64,000 bases of DNA from Calendula officinalis. Taxonomy: Eukaryota > Streptophyta > Magnoliopsida > Asterales > Asteraceae. Position 1 is the first letter of the stretch. Every line of letters starts with the position of its first letter. The notes under the pieces were generated by a model that saw only the letters and a program-made list of their open reading frames with translations, ran no database searches and was not told where the DNA came from. A program made the translations under genes and the position numbers. The stretch covers positions 32,883,966 to 32,947,965 of the forward strand of contig OY970830.1 of assembly GCA_963853835.1 (NCBI GenBank), in the 5' to 3' direction. Positions 1 through 9,997 of the stretch are shown piece after piece.

Positions 1-117
1 AAAATATAAACTGTTTTACAAAATGTACATTTTGCCTTTGTCTTTTACTATCCCACTAAACAAGATTAAGTCTTCAATGTGTGTATTGCTGTCTAATATC
101 GATTATGGTGATTTCAG

Positions 118-207
118 GCACAAATCTCGGATCTTCAAAAGAAGCTATCATCTATGATAAATTTTCAGCAAGAAGTTCAAGCACTGATGAGAAAAATAAG
201 CAATTGA
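118..207 (+). CDS. Terminal exon of an unidentified gene (C-terminal 29 residues)
   Basis: A pyrimidine-rich stretch ending in ATTTCAG (111-117) is a good 3' splice site. The exon that follows reads in phase 0 for 29 codons to TGA at 205-207. The peptide begins AQISDLQKKLSS and ends ALMRKISN. Its heptad-like L/I/M spacing suggests the end of a coiled coil. Upstream exons lie outside the window, so the gene cannot be named. The AT-rich sequence to about 530 is probably 3' UTR, with an AATAAA at about 434. A short exon in transposon-rich DNA could be chance, but splice site, frame and AT-rich 3' flank agree. Confidence 0.45.
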   Translation, partial: AQISDLQKKLSSMINFQQEVQALMRKISN

Positions 208-555
208 GCAGGATATGGACGAAGTTGTAGTCCAAACTCAAGGTTCAGTTGGAGTTTGGGGTTGAGTATCTGGATTAGTTGCTTTGAAATTAGTTAAATT
301 TGCTAATACAGTGTTTTGTTTAATTGCTTACAGTTATTTAAAGTAGCTTCTCGATTTTGTTCACATGTAACAGTAGTTATACTTTTATCCGTTTGATATT
401 CTTTAATTCTCTTTGGTCTTATTGATATATTTAATAAAATACAATTTGACAATAGAACCATTTTCAAATTTTGCACTTTGTAATAGATAACATACATATT
501 GGAGCAGAAAAAGGTGGTTGTAGTTTCGACTTGACATATTGGTTTTTTGTGTTAT
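208..555 (+). other. Probable 3' UTR and flank; no further gene seen
   Basis: AT-rich sequence after the stop codon at 205-207. No convincing ORF, RNA gene or repeat was found on either strand. The next feature is the 5 bp target duplication GTAAC at 556-560. Confidence 0.4.
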
Positions 556-560
556 GTAAC

Positions 561-3084
561 TGTAACACCCAAAAATTTACAAGATTTTTAAAACTTTTTA
601 AATATAATATTTTAATGGAAAAGTCCCAATAATTCAAATATAAAATAGTAATGTCGTTAATTAACGAATTCTTAAATGCGGAAATAGTTTAATAAAGAAA
701 AATGTTTATAATAATAATAATTGCTGTCCACATCAGCATAGGCAGAATACAGCGGTCATCCGTCCACCTTCTCCTTCCCTTTGCTAGTACCTGAAACAGT
801 GGGGAAAATAGGGGTCAGCTGGAGAAGCTGAGTGAATATCTCAAAATGCAAGCAATCTTAACATACAACACATGAGGGCACATCGGTGTACACCTAGTCA
901 AAACTACTCAGATTATTTTTTTCTCAGATTTTATTACTCAGATTTTTAATTTATATAGCGCGCTTGTGTGACTTGGGACGAGAGATCAACCTCGTCCCTC
1001 CTCACACCTCAGATAGGCGTAAGCCATAAACTCAGACGGGAGTGATCCCAAACTCAGACGGGAATAATCCCAAAAACTCAGACGGGAATAATCCCAAAAC
1101 TCAGACGGGAATAATCCCAAAAACTCAGATGTGTGTTATTATGTTTTATTATCTCTTTAACATAATTATCTCAGATTGCCCTAGCAAGTAATAGCACAGA
1201 ATGACTCTGTGCCGAGCTCAGTTACCCAGGCACAATGTCTCAGATCATGAATAAGTAAACAGCTGCTCAGATACTCAGATAACATATCAAACTCAGATAA
1301 CAAATCAAACTCAGATAACAATTAAAGTGCAAGTAATATAACACGTAAGTCATGCATGTATAACGTTAAAACTGAATACACGGTGAGAATACTCACCTCG
1401 AGAAATGCAAGCTCCAAAGGTCCCCGACAATCAGAAAGGTAGCACTTATCTCCTAGACGGTCCTATAACCAAAAAGTGAAACCCGGAATTAAAATCCTAC
1501 CCGATGCCTTATTTCAGAAAACTGGCAGCCCCCGTCAGTCTCACGGAAACTGCCATAACTCCTAAACGGTTTATTATATTTTCTCCATCTTTTTACCATG
1601 GCTAGAAGACAATCAGAACTACAATTTACTTCGAGACGGTCACTGGCCAAAACAGTCTCTAAGTGTCTCAAAACAGTGATGTAAGACAGACATTCTGCAC
1701 AGGTCAATTTCCTAACAGCAGCATACTAAAACGACTATAACTTTTAAACCGTAATTTCGGATTAACGGGCGGGTTGCGGCGTTGGAAAGCTAATTCAAAA
1801 ACCAAGATTTCATCACGGCCAAAAGTTCTAAAGATTATTTTAAGTCCTTCAAAAACAGCTTGGAACAGAAAGTATATTCTGCCCAAATCAGTGTTTTAAA
1901 AATATAACAAATTGACTCAACCCTAAACCGAAAACCCGAACGCTCTTAGATGGAAAACCAATAGATTAACAGTTCAGATTGCCATTCAATTATAGTCCTA
2001 CAATCTAAGGCATTAAGCATTCCCGGTTGGGAACCTAGAACCCTACGGGTTCGGTTCCCTTTCGGTTATACAACCCGACAATCAACATCAATCTATTCAA
2101 TCAACACGACTTGAACTCGGTAATCAACTATTAGTATGCAGCTCTAGGTTTCCTATGGATGGCAGTTTAATACAAAGATTTACGGAAAACAGTGGATAAT
2201 CGGATGAGAAAGAGATACCGACTCGAGCAGTCCTAGAACCCCGAATCTCTGATTACTTCGCCAAATGTTTGATCGAGCAGCTTCGTCCAACCTTTGTGTG
2301 ATCGAGCAGTTTCGGAAGAGCACAAGAAACCGAAGTAAAATAAGTGTCGTGTGATGATGAGGGAAAGAACAAATAAAAACTCAATGATTACTAGAATGAA
2401 TCAAAATACCCTACCCGAGTTCGAAGATCTTTAGCTCGTGCACCTGCGATCTTCTCTGGCTTCTAGTCCGACACTTCGACGCTTGCACAGAAAAAAGAGA
2501 GGAAGATTGTCGGCTGATTAGGGTGGACTATTGCAGCAATCGGTTTATTAATACTCACAGGAAGGCTTGGCCCATTCTCTTAGACGTCGATCTAGCAAGT
2601 GAGGGATAAGAAATCCGGCCCTTGGCCCACTCGATTTACATATGGGTTTGAGGTGGCTTGATTATAAATTAACTTTTCTTTGGGCCTCTTAGCCCAATCA
2701 CGAGAGGAGGTCCGGAATTAATTAGGCCAGCCCTTCTAGTCGCCGATCCAACAATGAGAAACAAGAGAAAACCGGTACTAGAGAAAATGAAGTCGGCTTC
2801 GGAAGTTTAGAGTCGTCGGGCTCGGTCCGTGGCCTACGGCCGACCTCGTTCGACATGGAAGTATTTAATAAGCACTCGGGGTAATCTAAACGACACGATA
2901 ATAATAAACGAAATAACCCCTAAGTAATTACTTATAATTCGAGGCTACACACAATAAATTCACATAAACCGATAATAAAACTGTCGTCTATTATTTCACT
3001 AAATAATATCGAATAAACAATACAATAATGTTTTAAACTAATTAAACGTGATTAAATTAAATCATAGAATTTTGGGGCGTTACA
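561..3084 (-). repeat. 3' LTR of the Tekay-type element (2524 bp)
   Basis: On the element strand the LTR starts TGTAACGCCCC (3084) and ends GGGTGTTACA (561), the usual TG...CA termini. It holds about four 24 bp tandem units with core CTCAGACGGGAATAATCCCA (about 1030-1122) and many scattered CTCAGAT motifs between 900 and 1320. No ORF of note occurs inside it. The matching 5' LTR is almost wholly missing. Confidence 0.85.
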
Positions 3085-3101
3085 ACTCAATCCCACTTGA
3101 A

Positions 3102-3731
3102 TCAGACTTCGTCCCCGAAGTCATCACTCTGAAATAGATCGGGATAATTTTCCCGCATCTCAGACTCAGGTTCCCATGTCCACTCAGAACCCTTACGGTG
3201 CTGCCACCGCACCTTAACCAGCGCAATTTCCTTGTTGCGCAAAATCTTGACCTTGCGGTCAAGAATCGCTATCGGCCGCTCAATGTAGTTCAACTTCTCA
3301 TCAATCTGAATATCTTCTAATGGCACAACCATAGATTCGTCAACAATGCACTTTCTAAGTTGTGAAACGTGAAAAGTGTTATGGATGAGATGGAGTTCCT
3401 CTGGTAGGTCTAGACGATAAGCTACTTTACCAACTCTGGCGATCACCTGATAAGGGCCAATGTAACGAGGTCCCAACTTCCCCCTCTTTCGAAACCTAAT
3501 CACTCCTTTCCACGGGGAAACCTTTAGTAACACATAATCCCCAACTTGAAACTCCAAAACAGATCGCCTTTTGTCTGCATAGCTTTTCTGGCGACTCTGT
3601 GCGGTAATCAACCTCTCACGCACCATCTGAATCATCTCGGTAGTTTTCAACACGATCTCAGTACTACCTAGTACTTTGTGCCCGACTTCGCCCCAGCAAA
3701 TAGGCGTTCGGCACTTCCTACCGTATAACAT
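3102..3731 (-). pseudogene. Integrase C-terminus with chromodomain-like tail (Tekay-type)
   Basis: The 209-codon frame starts at the MLYGRKCRTPICW motif that follows the integrase core in plant gypsy elements. It continues through the GPYQVIARVG and FHVSQLRKC conserved blocks and ends in a chromodomain-like segment (KVRWQHRKGSEWTWEPE) near residues 155-200. In chromoviruses this tail is thought to direct insertion toward marked chromatin. The frame is cut off from the integrase core by the 3749-3819 interruption, so it would not be translated as one protein without splicing. The stop is 13 bp from the PPT. Confidence 0.85.
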
Positions 3732-3748
3732 CTCAAAAGGCGGTTAAC

Positions 3749-3819
3749 CTAAATCAGAGTAGAGATTAGAATTTGATTCTACACAAAATTAAAGGAAGAG
3801 AGAAAGTTAATTAACTTAC
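3749..3819 (-). other. 71 bp intron-like insertion within integrase
   Basis: On the minus strand it begins GTAAGT (3819-3814), has a pyrimidine-rich interior with TTTCTCTCTTCC, and ends TTTAG (3753-3749). It separates the integrase core frame (ending YHSSI) from the PPFEMLYG frame. Removing it would put the two halves in the same frame, but a TAA codon sits at the junction. It may be a true intron or only a small insertion with splice-like ends. Confidence 0.45.
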
Positions 3820-4330
3820 GAATGCTCGAGTGGTAACTGTTGTTGTAAGAAAATTCCGCCAACGGTAAATACTTATCGCAACTACCACCAAAATCAAGCA
3901 CACATGCTCTTAGCATGTCCTCGAGCGTCTGAATTGTCCGCTCACTCTGACCGTCCGTCTGTGGATGAAACGCGGTACTGAAATGAAGTCTCGTGCCCAT
4001 CTCCTCTTGGAATTTCTCCCAAAATCTCGATGTAAAACGAGTGTCTCTGTCTGATACAATAGAGACTGGTATACCGTGTCTCGCCACAACCTCACGAACA
4101 AAAATATCTGCCATCTTCTCAGCTGACGAGCTCTCCCGAATCGGAATAAAGTGGGCACTCTTAGTCAAACGGTCAACGACCACCCAAATAGCATCATACC
4201 CTCCTGGCGTTTTCGGTAACTTGGTGATCAAATCCATCGTGATCTGTTCCCACTTCCACACTGGAATCTCTAACGGCTGTAACATACCATGTGGTTTCTG
4301 ATGCTCGGCCTTAACTTTACGACAAGTCAG
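3820..4330 (-). pseudogene. Integrase core (rve) fragment
   Basis: The frame 3779-4285 encodes a gypsy integrase catalytic core. Visible motifs are WEQITMDLI (first Asp), VSDRDTRFTSRFW (second Asp) and HPQTDGQSERTIQTLEDMLR (Glu region), so the D,D-35-E positions look kept. The HHCC zinc-binding segment lies just upstream in the preceding frame. There the TGA at 4331-4333 falls where a cysteine of the CxxC pair is expected. The frame runs into the intron-like segment on its 3' side. Confidence 0.85.
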
Positions 4331-6495
4331 TCATTTCTCAACATACTCGGCTACCTCTAACTTCATACCCGGCCACCAATAGTTTTCACGAAGATCTCGA
4401 TACATCTTAGTCGAACCTGGGTGAATAGAAAATTTAGACTTATGAGCCTCGTCTAATAAAACATCACGGTTACCACCGTGTGAAGGAACCCAAACTCTAC
4501 CAAGATGCGTCAAAAGATCTCTACTATCCTTCACAAAACTACCAATCACACCTACAACCCGTTCCTTCTTAGCCTGCTCGGCTTCTGAGGCTTCTATCTG
4601 TGCACCGCGAATAGACTCCAACAACGATGCTACTACGGTTAACCTCATACAAACACCCCGAATAGGGTTTCTGCTCAATGCATCAGCTACTACATTGGCT
4701 TTCCCCGGATGATAAAGGATCTCACAATCATAATCCTTCAACACATCAAGCCACCTCCTCTGTCTCATGTTCAGATCTTGCTGATCCATCAAGTACTTCA
4801 AACTCTTATGATCAGTGTAGATGGTGATTCTCACACCATACAAATAATGCCTCCAGATTTTTAAGGCAAATACCACGGCACCTAACTCGAGATCATGCGT
4901 AGGGTAATTTCCTTCGTGAGATTTCAACTGTCTCGAAGCATATGCAATCACCTTACCCCTTTGCATTAACACGGCACCCAAACCCTGAATAGACGCATCA
5001 CAGTAAACCACAAAATCTTCTACACCCTCTGGCAGGGCTAGAATCGGTGCCTCACATAACCGATTCCTCAATGCTTCAAAAGCTTCTTGCTGCTGACTAC
5101 CCCAACTAAATGCAGCTGATTTCTTTGTCAACTTCGTCAAAGGTGACGCGATTTTGGAGAAATCTTGTATAAAACGACGATAATACCCAGCCAAACCCAA
5201 GAAACTACGAATCTCTGATGGTGTCTTAGGTGCTTCCCACTTCATTACTGCTGAGATTTTTGCGGGGTCGACTTTTATACCTTCTTCATTCACAACATGC
5301 CCCAGAAACTGCACTTCACGCAACCAAAATTCACACTTGGAAAATTTCGCATAAAGACCTTCGCGTCTCAACGTATCTAACACCTCGCGAAGATGAATCT
5401 CGTGGTCCGCTTTGGTCTTTGAGTAAACCAAAATATCATCAATGAACACAATCACCGAACGATCTAACATTCTACTACACACCCGGTTCATGAGGTCCAT
5501 GAAAGCCGCTGGTGCGTTAGTGAGTCCGAAGGGCATCACTACAAACTCATAATGACCATAACGTGTTCGAAAGGCGGTTTTCTCAATATCTTCTTCTTTT
5601 ACCCGCATCTGATGATACCCTGAACGTAAATTGATCTTTGAAAACCATGACGCACCCTGGAGTTGGTCGAATAAATCATCGATTCTCGGCAATGGATAAC
5701 GGTTTTTCACCGTCAATTTATTTAATTCACGGTAATCGATACACATTCTTTGTGACCCATCTTTCTTCTTCACAAATAATATCGGTGCGCCCCACGGTGA
5801 ACAGCTCGGTCGGATAAATTCTTTTTCTTGCAACTCTTGTAACTGGTCATACAATTCTTTCATTTCTGGCGGTGCAAGGCGATAAGGAGCCTTAGCAATC
5901 GGTGCAGCACCCGGTACTAAATCAATTCGAAATTCCACCTGCCTCTCTGGTGGTATTCCCGGCAGATCCTCGGGAAATACATCGGCATATTCACTAACAA
6001 TGGGAACACTTTCTATCGACCTCGGTTTTGATTCAAGGATGGTGTCGATAACATTAGCTAGATAACCCACGGCACCGTGCTGAAGGTATTTCCTTGCCCT
6101 CGCAGCCGAACACAGTGCCGGCACCAATCGGTTTATGTCGCCCTGGATTACCAACTCAATCCCACTTGGGGGTTTGATACGGATTTGTTTTTGATGACAG
6201 AGAATCTCGGCATGGTATTCAGTCATCCAATCCATCCCCACGATCACACACAATTCTCTCATGGCAATAGGAATGAGATCTATGGGAAATTTCTTCCCAC
6301 AAAGCTCGATCAGACATTTCCGGTAAACTTTTGTAACCGTTAGAGTTTTCTCGTTGACGACTTCTATCACTAAAGGCTCGGAAAGATTCTCTAACTTATG
6401 AGACATCAGTTTGCTAAAAGCATGAGAGACAAACGAATGGGTTGCCCCACTATCAAATAACACAAAAGCAGGTATGTCGTTCACAGAAAAAGTAC
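4331..6495 (-). pseudogene. Protease-RT-RNase H part of gypsy pol
   Basis: Domains in order on the minus strand: aspartic protease with VLFDSGATHSFVS near 6460; reverse transcriptase with KKKDGSQRMCIDYRELN, MPFGLTNAPAAF and the catalytic FIDDILVYS (about 5430-5400); RNase H with VYCDASIQGLGAVL and IYTDHKSLKYLM; and the start of the integrase HHCC region (HPGSTKMYRDLRENYWWPGM). One continuous frame of more than 700 codons ends at TGA 4331-4333. The open frame physically extends to 6538, but the part above 6495 reads the intron-like segment rather than conserved protein. Confidence 0.92.
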
Positions 6496-6628
6496 CTATT
6501 ACACAGAGATCACAACATGCACACAGAATTAGAATCACACAGTAGTACTCATGCAGATTTTCTCAGATTAACTCAGCTAATAGCTCAGATTATGAATGAA
6601 ATAATAACTCAGAAGGTAAAATATTTAC
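6496..6628 (-). other. 133 bp intron-like segment between gag tail and protease
   Basis: On the minus strand it starts GTAAAT (6628) and ends TAATAG (6496). Upstream is the conserved gag tail (GRAYQMTGEEAKKAPN, about 6680-6630). Downstream is the protease leader before DSGATHSF. Taking the segment out leaves one continuous reading frame through a junction conserved in Tekay elements. The segment is rich in TCTGAG motifs like those in the LTR. Confidence 0.55.
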
Positions 6629-6770
6629 CAGCAACAGCATTAGGAGCCTTCTTGGCCTCCTCCCCGGTCATCTGATAGGCTCGTCCTCGAGCCCTAGTAG
6701 TAGCCCCCTCAGCGATCCTGAGTGTAGCCGGGGCCGGATTCATCACAGGCCCCCCTCTAGCAACACCTAA
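6629..6770 (-). pseudogene. Gag C-terminal tail exon-like segment
   Basis: The minus strand from about 6758 to 6629 reads a proline/alanine-rich tail (RGGPVMNPAP...) followed by RARGRAYQMTGEEAKK. This is typical of the end of Tekay gag just before protease. Between it and the N-terminal gag frame there is no CCHC knuckle, so that part of gag has been lost. Confidence 0.6.
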
Positions 6771-6873
6771 ATGTTTATATGCTTAAATTTATATAATCAA
6801 ACATAAAGAACAATTTTACGAGGAAAGGAAAAGTTAGTAAAAAGGTTTGGATTTGATACCTCTCCAAGTATCT

Positions 6874-7383
6874 TTACCATGACTCGTTTGTTTGCTGAAG
6901 GTTCAGAAAATCTCTAGTGATCCGCTCTACCTCCACACGTGGCACATACTGCAACTTGAACCTGTCCACGAACACCTCCCAGGTCAGTTGCTCCTCGGTC
7001 ATGGACGCTGCTAGTGGTTTCCACCACTCTTTGGCCTCACCCTTTAAGGAGTGTGATGCATAAGTGGTCCTCAAATCAGTAGGGCATCTCGAGATGCGAA
7101 AGACACTCTCCATATCGGCAAGCCAACGTATTGCCACTTTCGGGTCAGATTCACCCTTAAATTCAGGGGGTGAACACACAGAGAAATCACGGTATGTGAA
7201 GGCTTTTGGTGCTGGTGGTTGTGGCACCACGGCATCTCTGGCAGCGAATTCGGTCTGTAACATGTGGCTGACCTGATCAGTGATCTCATCAAACATGCCC
7301 TGGAACATCGCAGGTAACATCTCTCCCAGTATCCCAGTCATCATGTTTCGTAACTCTTGGGCAGTAGGTCTAGCTGGCGGCAT
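6874..7383 (-). pseudogene. Gag N-terminal domain of the Tekay-type element
   Basis: The 169-codon frame starts MPPARPTAQELRNMM and carries the retrotransposon gag fold near residues 75-160: FSVCSPPEFKGESDP, WLADMESVFRISRCP, KEWWKPLAA and FVDRFKLQYVP. The capsid-like protein would package element RNA. The frame stops at NESW, where intact relatives continue to the zinc knuckle. The stop lies at a GGTAAAG site that resembles a splice donor, but no acceptor downstream restores a clean frame. I treat it as truncated. Confidence 0.85.
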
Positions 7384-7915
7384 CTTGCTAAAAATAGAAA
7401 GGAAGGAAATTGTCAGGAAACAAGGATTTTTGCCTATAATGATACTTAAACGTCAAATTAATAACTTTCTCAATTTCTCCTGAAACGTAGTTTTAGGTTC
7501 GGTGCGTACAATAATAGGGGCCCTTCTATTATTTTTTTCGGCACCTACCCTCAACAAGTTTTCAGCAAAAATTGAGGTCGTCACAACCCTCCGTTTCCAT
7601 ATCAACCATACCCTATAGATAGATCAAAAAGTATATATATATATATTATATAGTACGCTAGGCGTCGATGTCGCGAAGTATTTTCCACAAGCTCTAAAGA
7701 TAGGTCTCTTGATGAGACCTTGGTATAAAGTATAAAATATTAAACAAACTCTTAAAGATTACCGGCAGTGGGAAAACGAGAGGTCGACGTGACGTGCTGT
7801 ATGTCTGATGTGGAACTTTTCTCAGAAAATGTTTTGCTCTTTTCTCATTTTAAAACTCAACACTCATACTTGAGTTTGAATTTGCCCCTTGCAAATCCAA
7901 ATCACTCAAGTCAGA

Positions 7916-7927
7916 GCTCTGATACCA
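7916..7927 (-). promoter_or_regulatory. Primer-binding site (tRNA-iMet)
   Basis: The minus strand reads TGGTATCAGAGC, the usual complement to the 3' end of initiator methionine tRNA in plant gypsy and Copia elements. It lies directly beside the 26 bp 5' LTR stub. Confidence 0.9.
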
Positions 7928-7953
7928 AAATCAGAGAATTTTGGGGCGTTACA
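7928..7953 (-). repeat. 5' LTR stub (26 bp)
   Basis: Only the first bases of the LTR remain (TGTAACGCCCCAAAATTC on the minus strand, identical to the start of the 3' LTR). They run straight into the PBS. About 2.5 kb is missing compared with the 3' LTR, yet the outer end and target duplication are exact. Confidence 0.85.
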
Positions 7954-7958
7954 GTAAC

Positions 7959-8296
7959 CGGTCAAAATGGTTGTTTGATGTTAACCCCTGGGGTGTGTTG
8001 ACACACAAAAACATTTTGTTTGTCAACTAAAGTAATGTATGAGGAATCCATCCTCTCACACATTTGGCTAAGGATATGGAATTCGTCGGAACTCAAATCA
8101 ATTGACAATTTTTTTCATGGGTCATGCTTTTTGTAACCGAATAACATTTGTTCGCCACAAAATATAGTTACACATGGTACTCGTCGCTGCATCGCGCGGG
8201 TAACCTGTTATTGTTCTTGAAAGGCGTTTGTTTGTGTTTAAATTCACTCGGTGGATAATGTTAATTTTGAATTAAACTGATCTATCTATATCTATA
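7959..8296. other. Intergenic; diverged Helitron-like 3' end near 8125-8209
   Basis: No gene was seen. The stretch 8150-8209 (CGCCACAAAATATAG ... GCATCGCGCGGGTAACCTG) closely resembles the 3' end of the Helitron at 8297-8783, including the GCGCGGGTA hairpin arm. It lacks a clean CTRR end. It looks like an older relative's tail next to the newer insertion. Confidence 0.4.
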
Positions 8297-8783
8297 TCTA
8301 TACTATATATAAAACATTTAGGACTACTAAACATAGTAACTCCTTAAACTTAAACTTAAGGACATTTCCACTTTTAGTAACTTCTTCAACACCACAAAAA
8401 TAAAAAAGTGTTGCTTCCAGGATTCGAACACAAGACCTCTTGTGAAATTTGACTGTGTGTTAACCAATTGCTCTAAATGACACTTTATTTTAGAACAAAT
8501 AAACAACCAACTTTAAATAGAAAACATATTGTATCGATTTTTCCATGATCAAGGTATTTATTTGCGTGCTCACATATTCTTTAATTATAATCCTTAAGTT
8601 TGTTGGTTAACTTGAATGTATTATTATGTTCTAGATGATAATGATTACTAATTGCAATTTTTAAAGACGGAAAAAATCAATCATTTGCGCAATTATTGTT
8701 GGAAAAACCGTGTAAACGAACACTTGCTCGCCACGAAATAGTTTCTGGATACCCGTCGCCGCATTGCGCGGGTACCCTGCTAG
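8297..8783 (+). mobile_element. Small non-autonomous Helitron (487 bp)
   Basis: The 5' end reads TCTATACTATATATAAAA after an A. The 3' end is a short hairpin (ACCCGTCGC / GCGCGGGT, about 8751-8772) followed by CTAG and a host T. These are the hallmarks of rolling-circle Helitrons: TC...CTRR, insertion between A and T, no TIR or TSD. It encodes no protein. On the minus strand it contains a tRNA-like segment (8408-8481). Confidence 0.8.
8408..8481 (-). repeat. tRNA-like (SINE-derived?) segment inside the Helitron
   Basis: The minus strand reads AGAGCAATTGGTTAACAC (A-box-like), then GTGTTCGAATCCTGG (B-box-like), then a short T run. Spacing is about that of a tRNA gene, but I could not fold a full cloverleaf. 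It is probably a captured tRNA or SINE head, not a functional tRNA. Confidence 0.4.
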
Positions 8784-8863
8784 TTTTTCCTAACATTCCC
8801 TTTAGCTTGAAAACTAAACACAGTTAAGCAACCATTTTTGTGACTGTGTATCCTCTCGCCGAT

Positions 8864-9997
8864 ATGTTCATCCTCCGTAACAATGTCGGGCGACAGCTTT
8901 TATTATCATATCATTTACGATCTCAAATTCTTTATTCAACAGCAACAAAAACTCCATCAATTGATGAATCATCATCAGCTAAACGAATCGAATTCGTCAA
9001 TTACCTCATCAGAACACTTAATTTCACCGAAGAATCCGCCATCTCTTCATCATCAAAGGTACGTCGTTTCCACACCACTCGAAATTGCGATTCAGTTATT
9101 CAAACCCTAAAAGATTACGGTTTTGATAGTGCCCAGATCAAAGATATAGTCTCATGGGTTCCAAAAATTCTGCTATACAGAGCAAACGAAACCCTAGAAC
9201 CCAAAATTAGGGTTTTTCTCGAACTCGGGGTATCCAGATCGGATCTAATTAGTCTTCTTAAACGAAACGCTTGTATATTTGAATTGGGTTTAGATTCTAG
9301 AATCATACCCACTATTGATTATCTAAGAACAATTTTAGGAAGTGATCGAAAAGTGGTGGAAACTATTAATAAATCAAGATGGTTATTTTCGACATCGGTT
9401 GCTTTAAAGATGTTTATGGCAAATGTGACAATGTTACAAAGTTATGGGTTTTCAGATGAGCAAATTGGGAAATTTGTTCATAAAAATGCTATGCATTTTA
9501 CTCAGCCCAAGGCTTGGCTCACAAGTAAATTGAATTGGATCGAGGGCAAATTAGGGATTTCACGTGGTTCTAACGAGTTTTTCCGTTGTTTTTATGCAAT
9601 TGCCTCGAGTAGTTTATCAGGATTGGACAAGAAAATGGAGGTTTATAAAAGTTTTGGGTTTTCTGATGCAGAATTATGTTTATTGTTTAAGAATCAACCT
9701 TACTCTTTCATGTTAGCCGAAGATACGATTCGTGAAAAATTGAGTTTTTTCATGAACGAGCTCGGGTATGAACCATCTTATTTAGTTACTTGCCCGAGTC
9801 TTTTTTCATTGAGTTTGAAGACACGTGTGAAACCTAGGAATGAAGTATTTAAAATTTTGAAAGAAAAGTCGTTGCTTGGTAGCAAATCGCTTATTACACT
9901 TGTTAATTATCCCGAGTTGAGATTTCAAGATTTCTTGTGTCGTTTTGAAGACGAGATTCCTAGCTTGTACGAGACTTACACTAGTCGCATGAGGTAA
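8864..9997 (+). CDS. mTERF family protein 1 (377 aa)
   Basis: Single-exon gene. mTERF proteins are alpha-helical repeat proteins that bind organellar nucleic acid and affect transcription or RNA processing in mitochondria or plastids. Family signs: VNYLIRTLNFTEESAI near the N-terminus, repeated proline-terminated helices (IKDIVSWVPKILLYRANETLEPKI, residues about 90-115), FRSFGFSDxE-type repeats (KSFGFSDAELCLLFKNQP) and the tail VTCPSLFSLSLKTRVKPRNEV typical of plant mTERF clusters. The N-terminus (MFILRNNVGRQLLLSYHLRS) is basic and amphipathic, suggesting mitochondrial import. I take the ATG at 8864; the open frame extends to a GTG at 8840, but the third paralogue also begins MF at this point. 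Confidence 0.92.
   Translation: MFILRNNVGRQLLLSYHLRSQILYSTATKTPSIDESSSAKRIEFVNYLIRTLNFTEESAISSSSKVRRFHTTRNCDSVIQTLKDYGFDSAQIKDIVSWVPKILLYRANETLEPKIRVFLELGVSRSDLISLLKRNACIFELGLDSRIIPTIDYLRTILGSDRKVVETINKSRWLFSTSVALKMFMANVTMLQSYGFSDEQIGKFVHKNAMHFTQPKAWLTSKLNWIEGKLGISRGSNEFFRCFYAIASSSLSGLDKKMEVYKSFGFSDAELCLLFKNQPYSFMLAEDTIREKLSFFMNELGYEPSYLVTCPSLFSLSLKTRVKPRNEVFKILKEKSLLGSKSLITLVNYPELRFQDFLCRFEDEIPSLYETYTSRMR

Larger units (their letters stand above)
561..7953 (-). mobile_element. Ty3/gypsy chromovirus (Tekay/Del type), decayed, 5 bp TSD GTAAC
   Basis: The element reads on the minus strand. It is flanked by GTAAC at 556-560 and 7954-7958. From right to left it has a 26 bp 5' LTR remnant (7928-7953), a PBS complementary to initiator Met-tRNA (7916-7927, TGGTATCAGAGC on the minus strand), gag, protease-RT-RNase H, integrase with a C-terminal chromodomain-like segment, a PPT (3085-3098) and a full 3' LTR (561-3084). 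Long LTRs plus a chromodomain fit the Tekay/Del clade. Domain order protease-RT-RNaseH-integrase is that of Ty3/gypsy. It cannot be autonomous: gag lacks its zinc-knuckle region, there is a stop at 4331-4333, and integrase is interrupted at about 3749-3819. Confidence 0.9.

Noticed and set aside
5230..6343. Plus-strand frames across gypsy pol
   Set aside because: Antisense shadows of a frame with clear RT and protease motifs.
6770..6878. A third intron between the gag N-terminal domain and the gag tail
   Set aside because: GT and AG sites exist, but no choice keeps the frame without a stop, and the zinc-knuckle region is missing; a deletion explains it better.
7928..7953. A full-length 5' LTR further right of the Tekay-type element
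   Set aside because: GTAAC target duplication follows the 26 bp stub directly and matches the left flank, so the element ends there.
8408..8481. A functional tRNA gene
   Set aside because: A- and B-box-like words exist but I could not build acceptor and anticodon stems.
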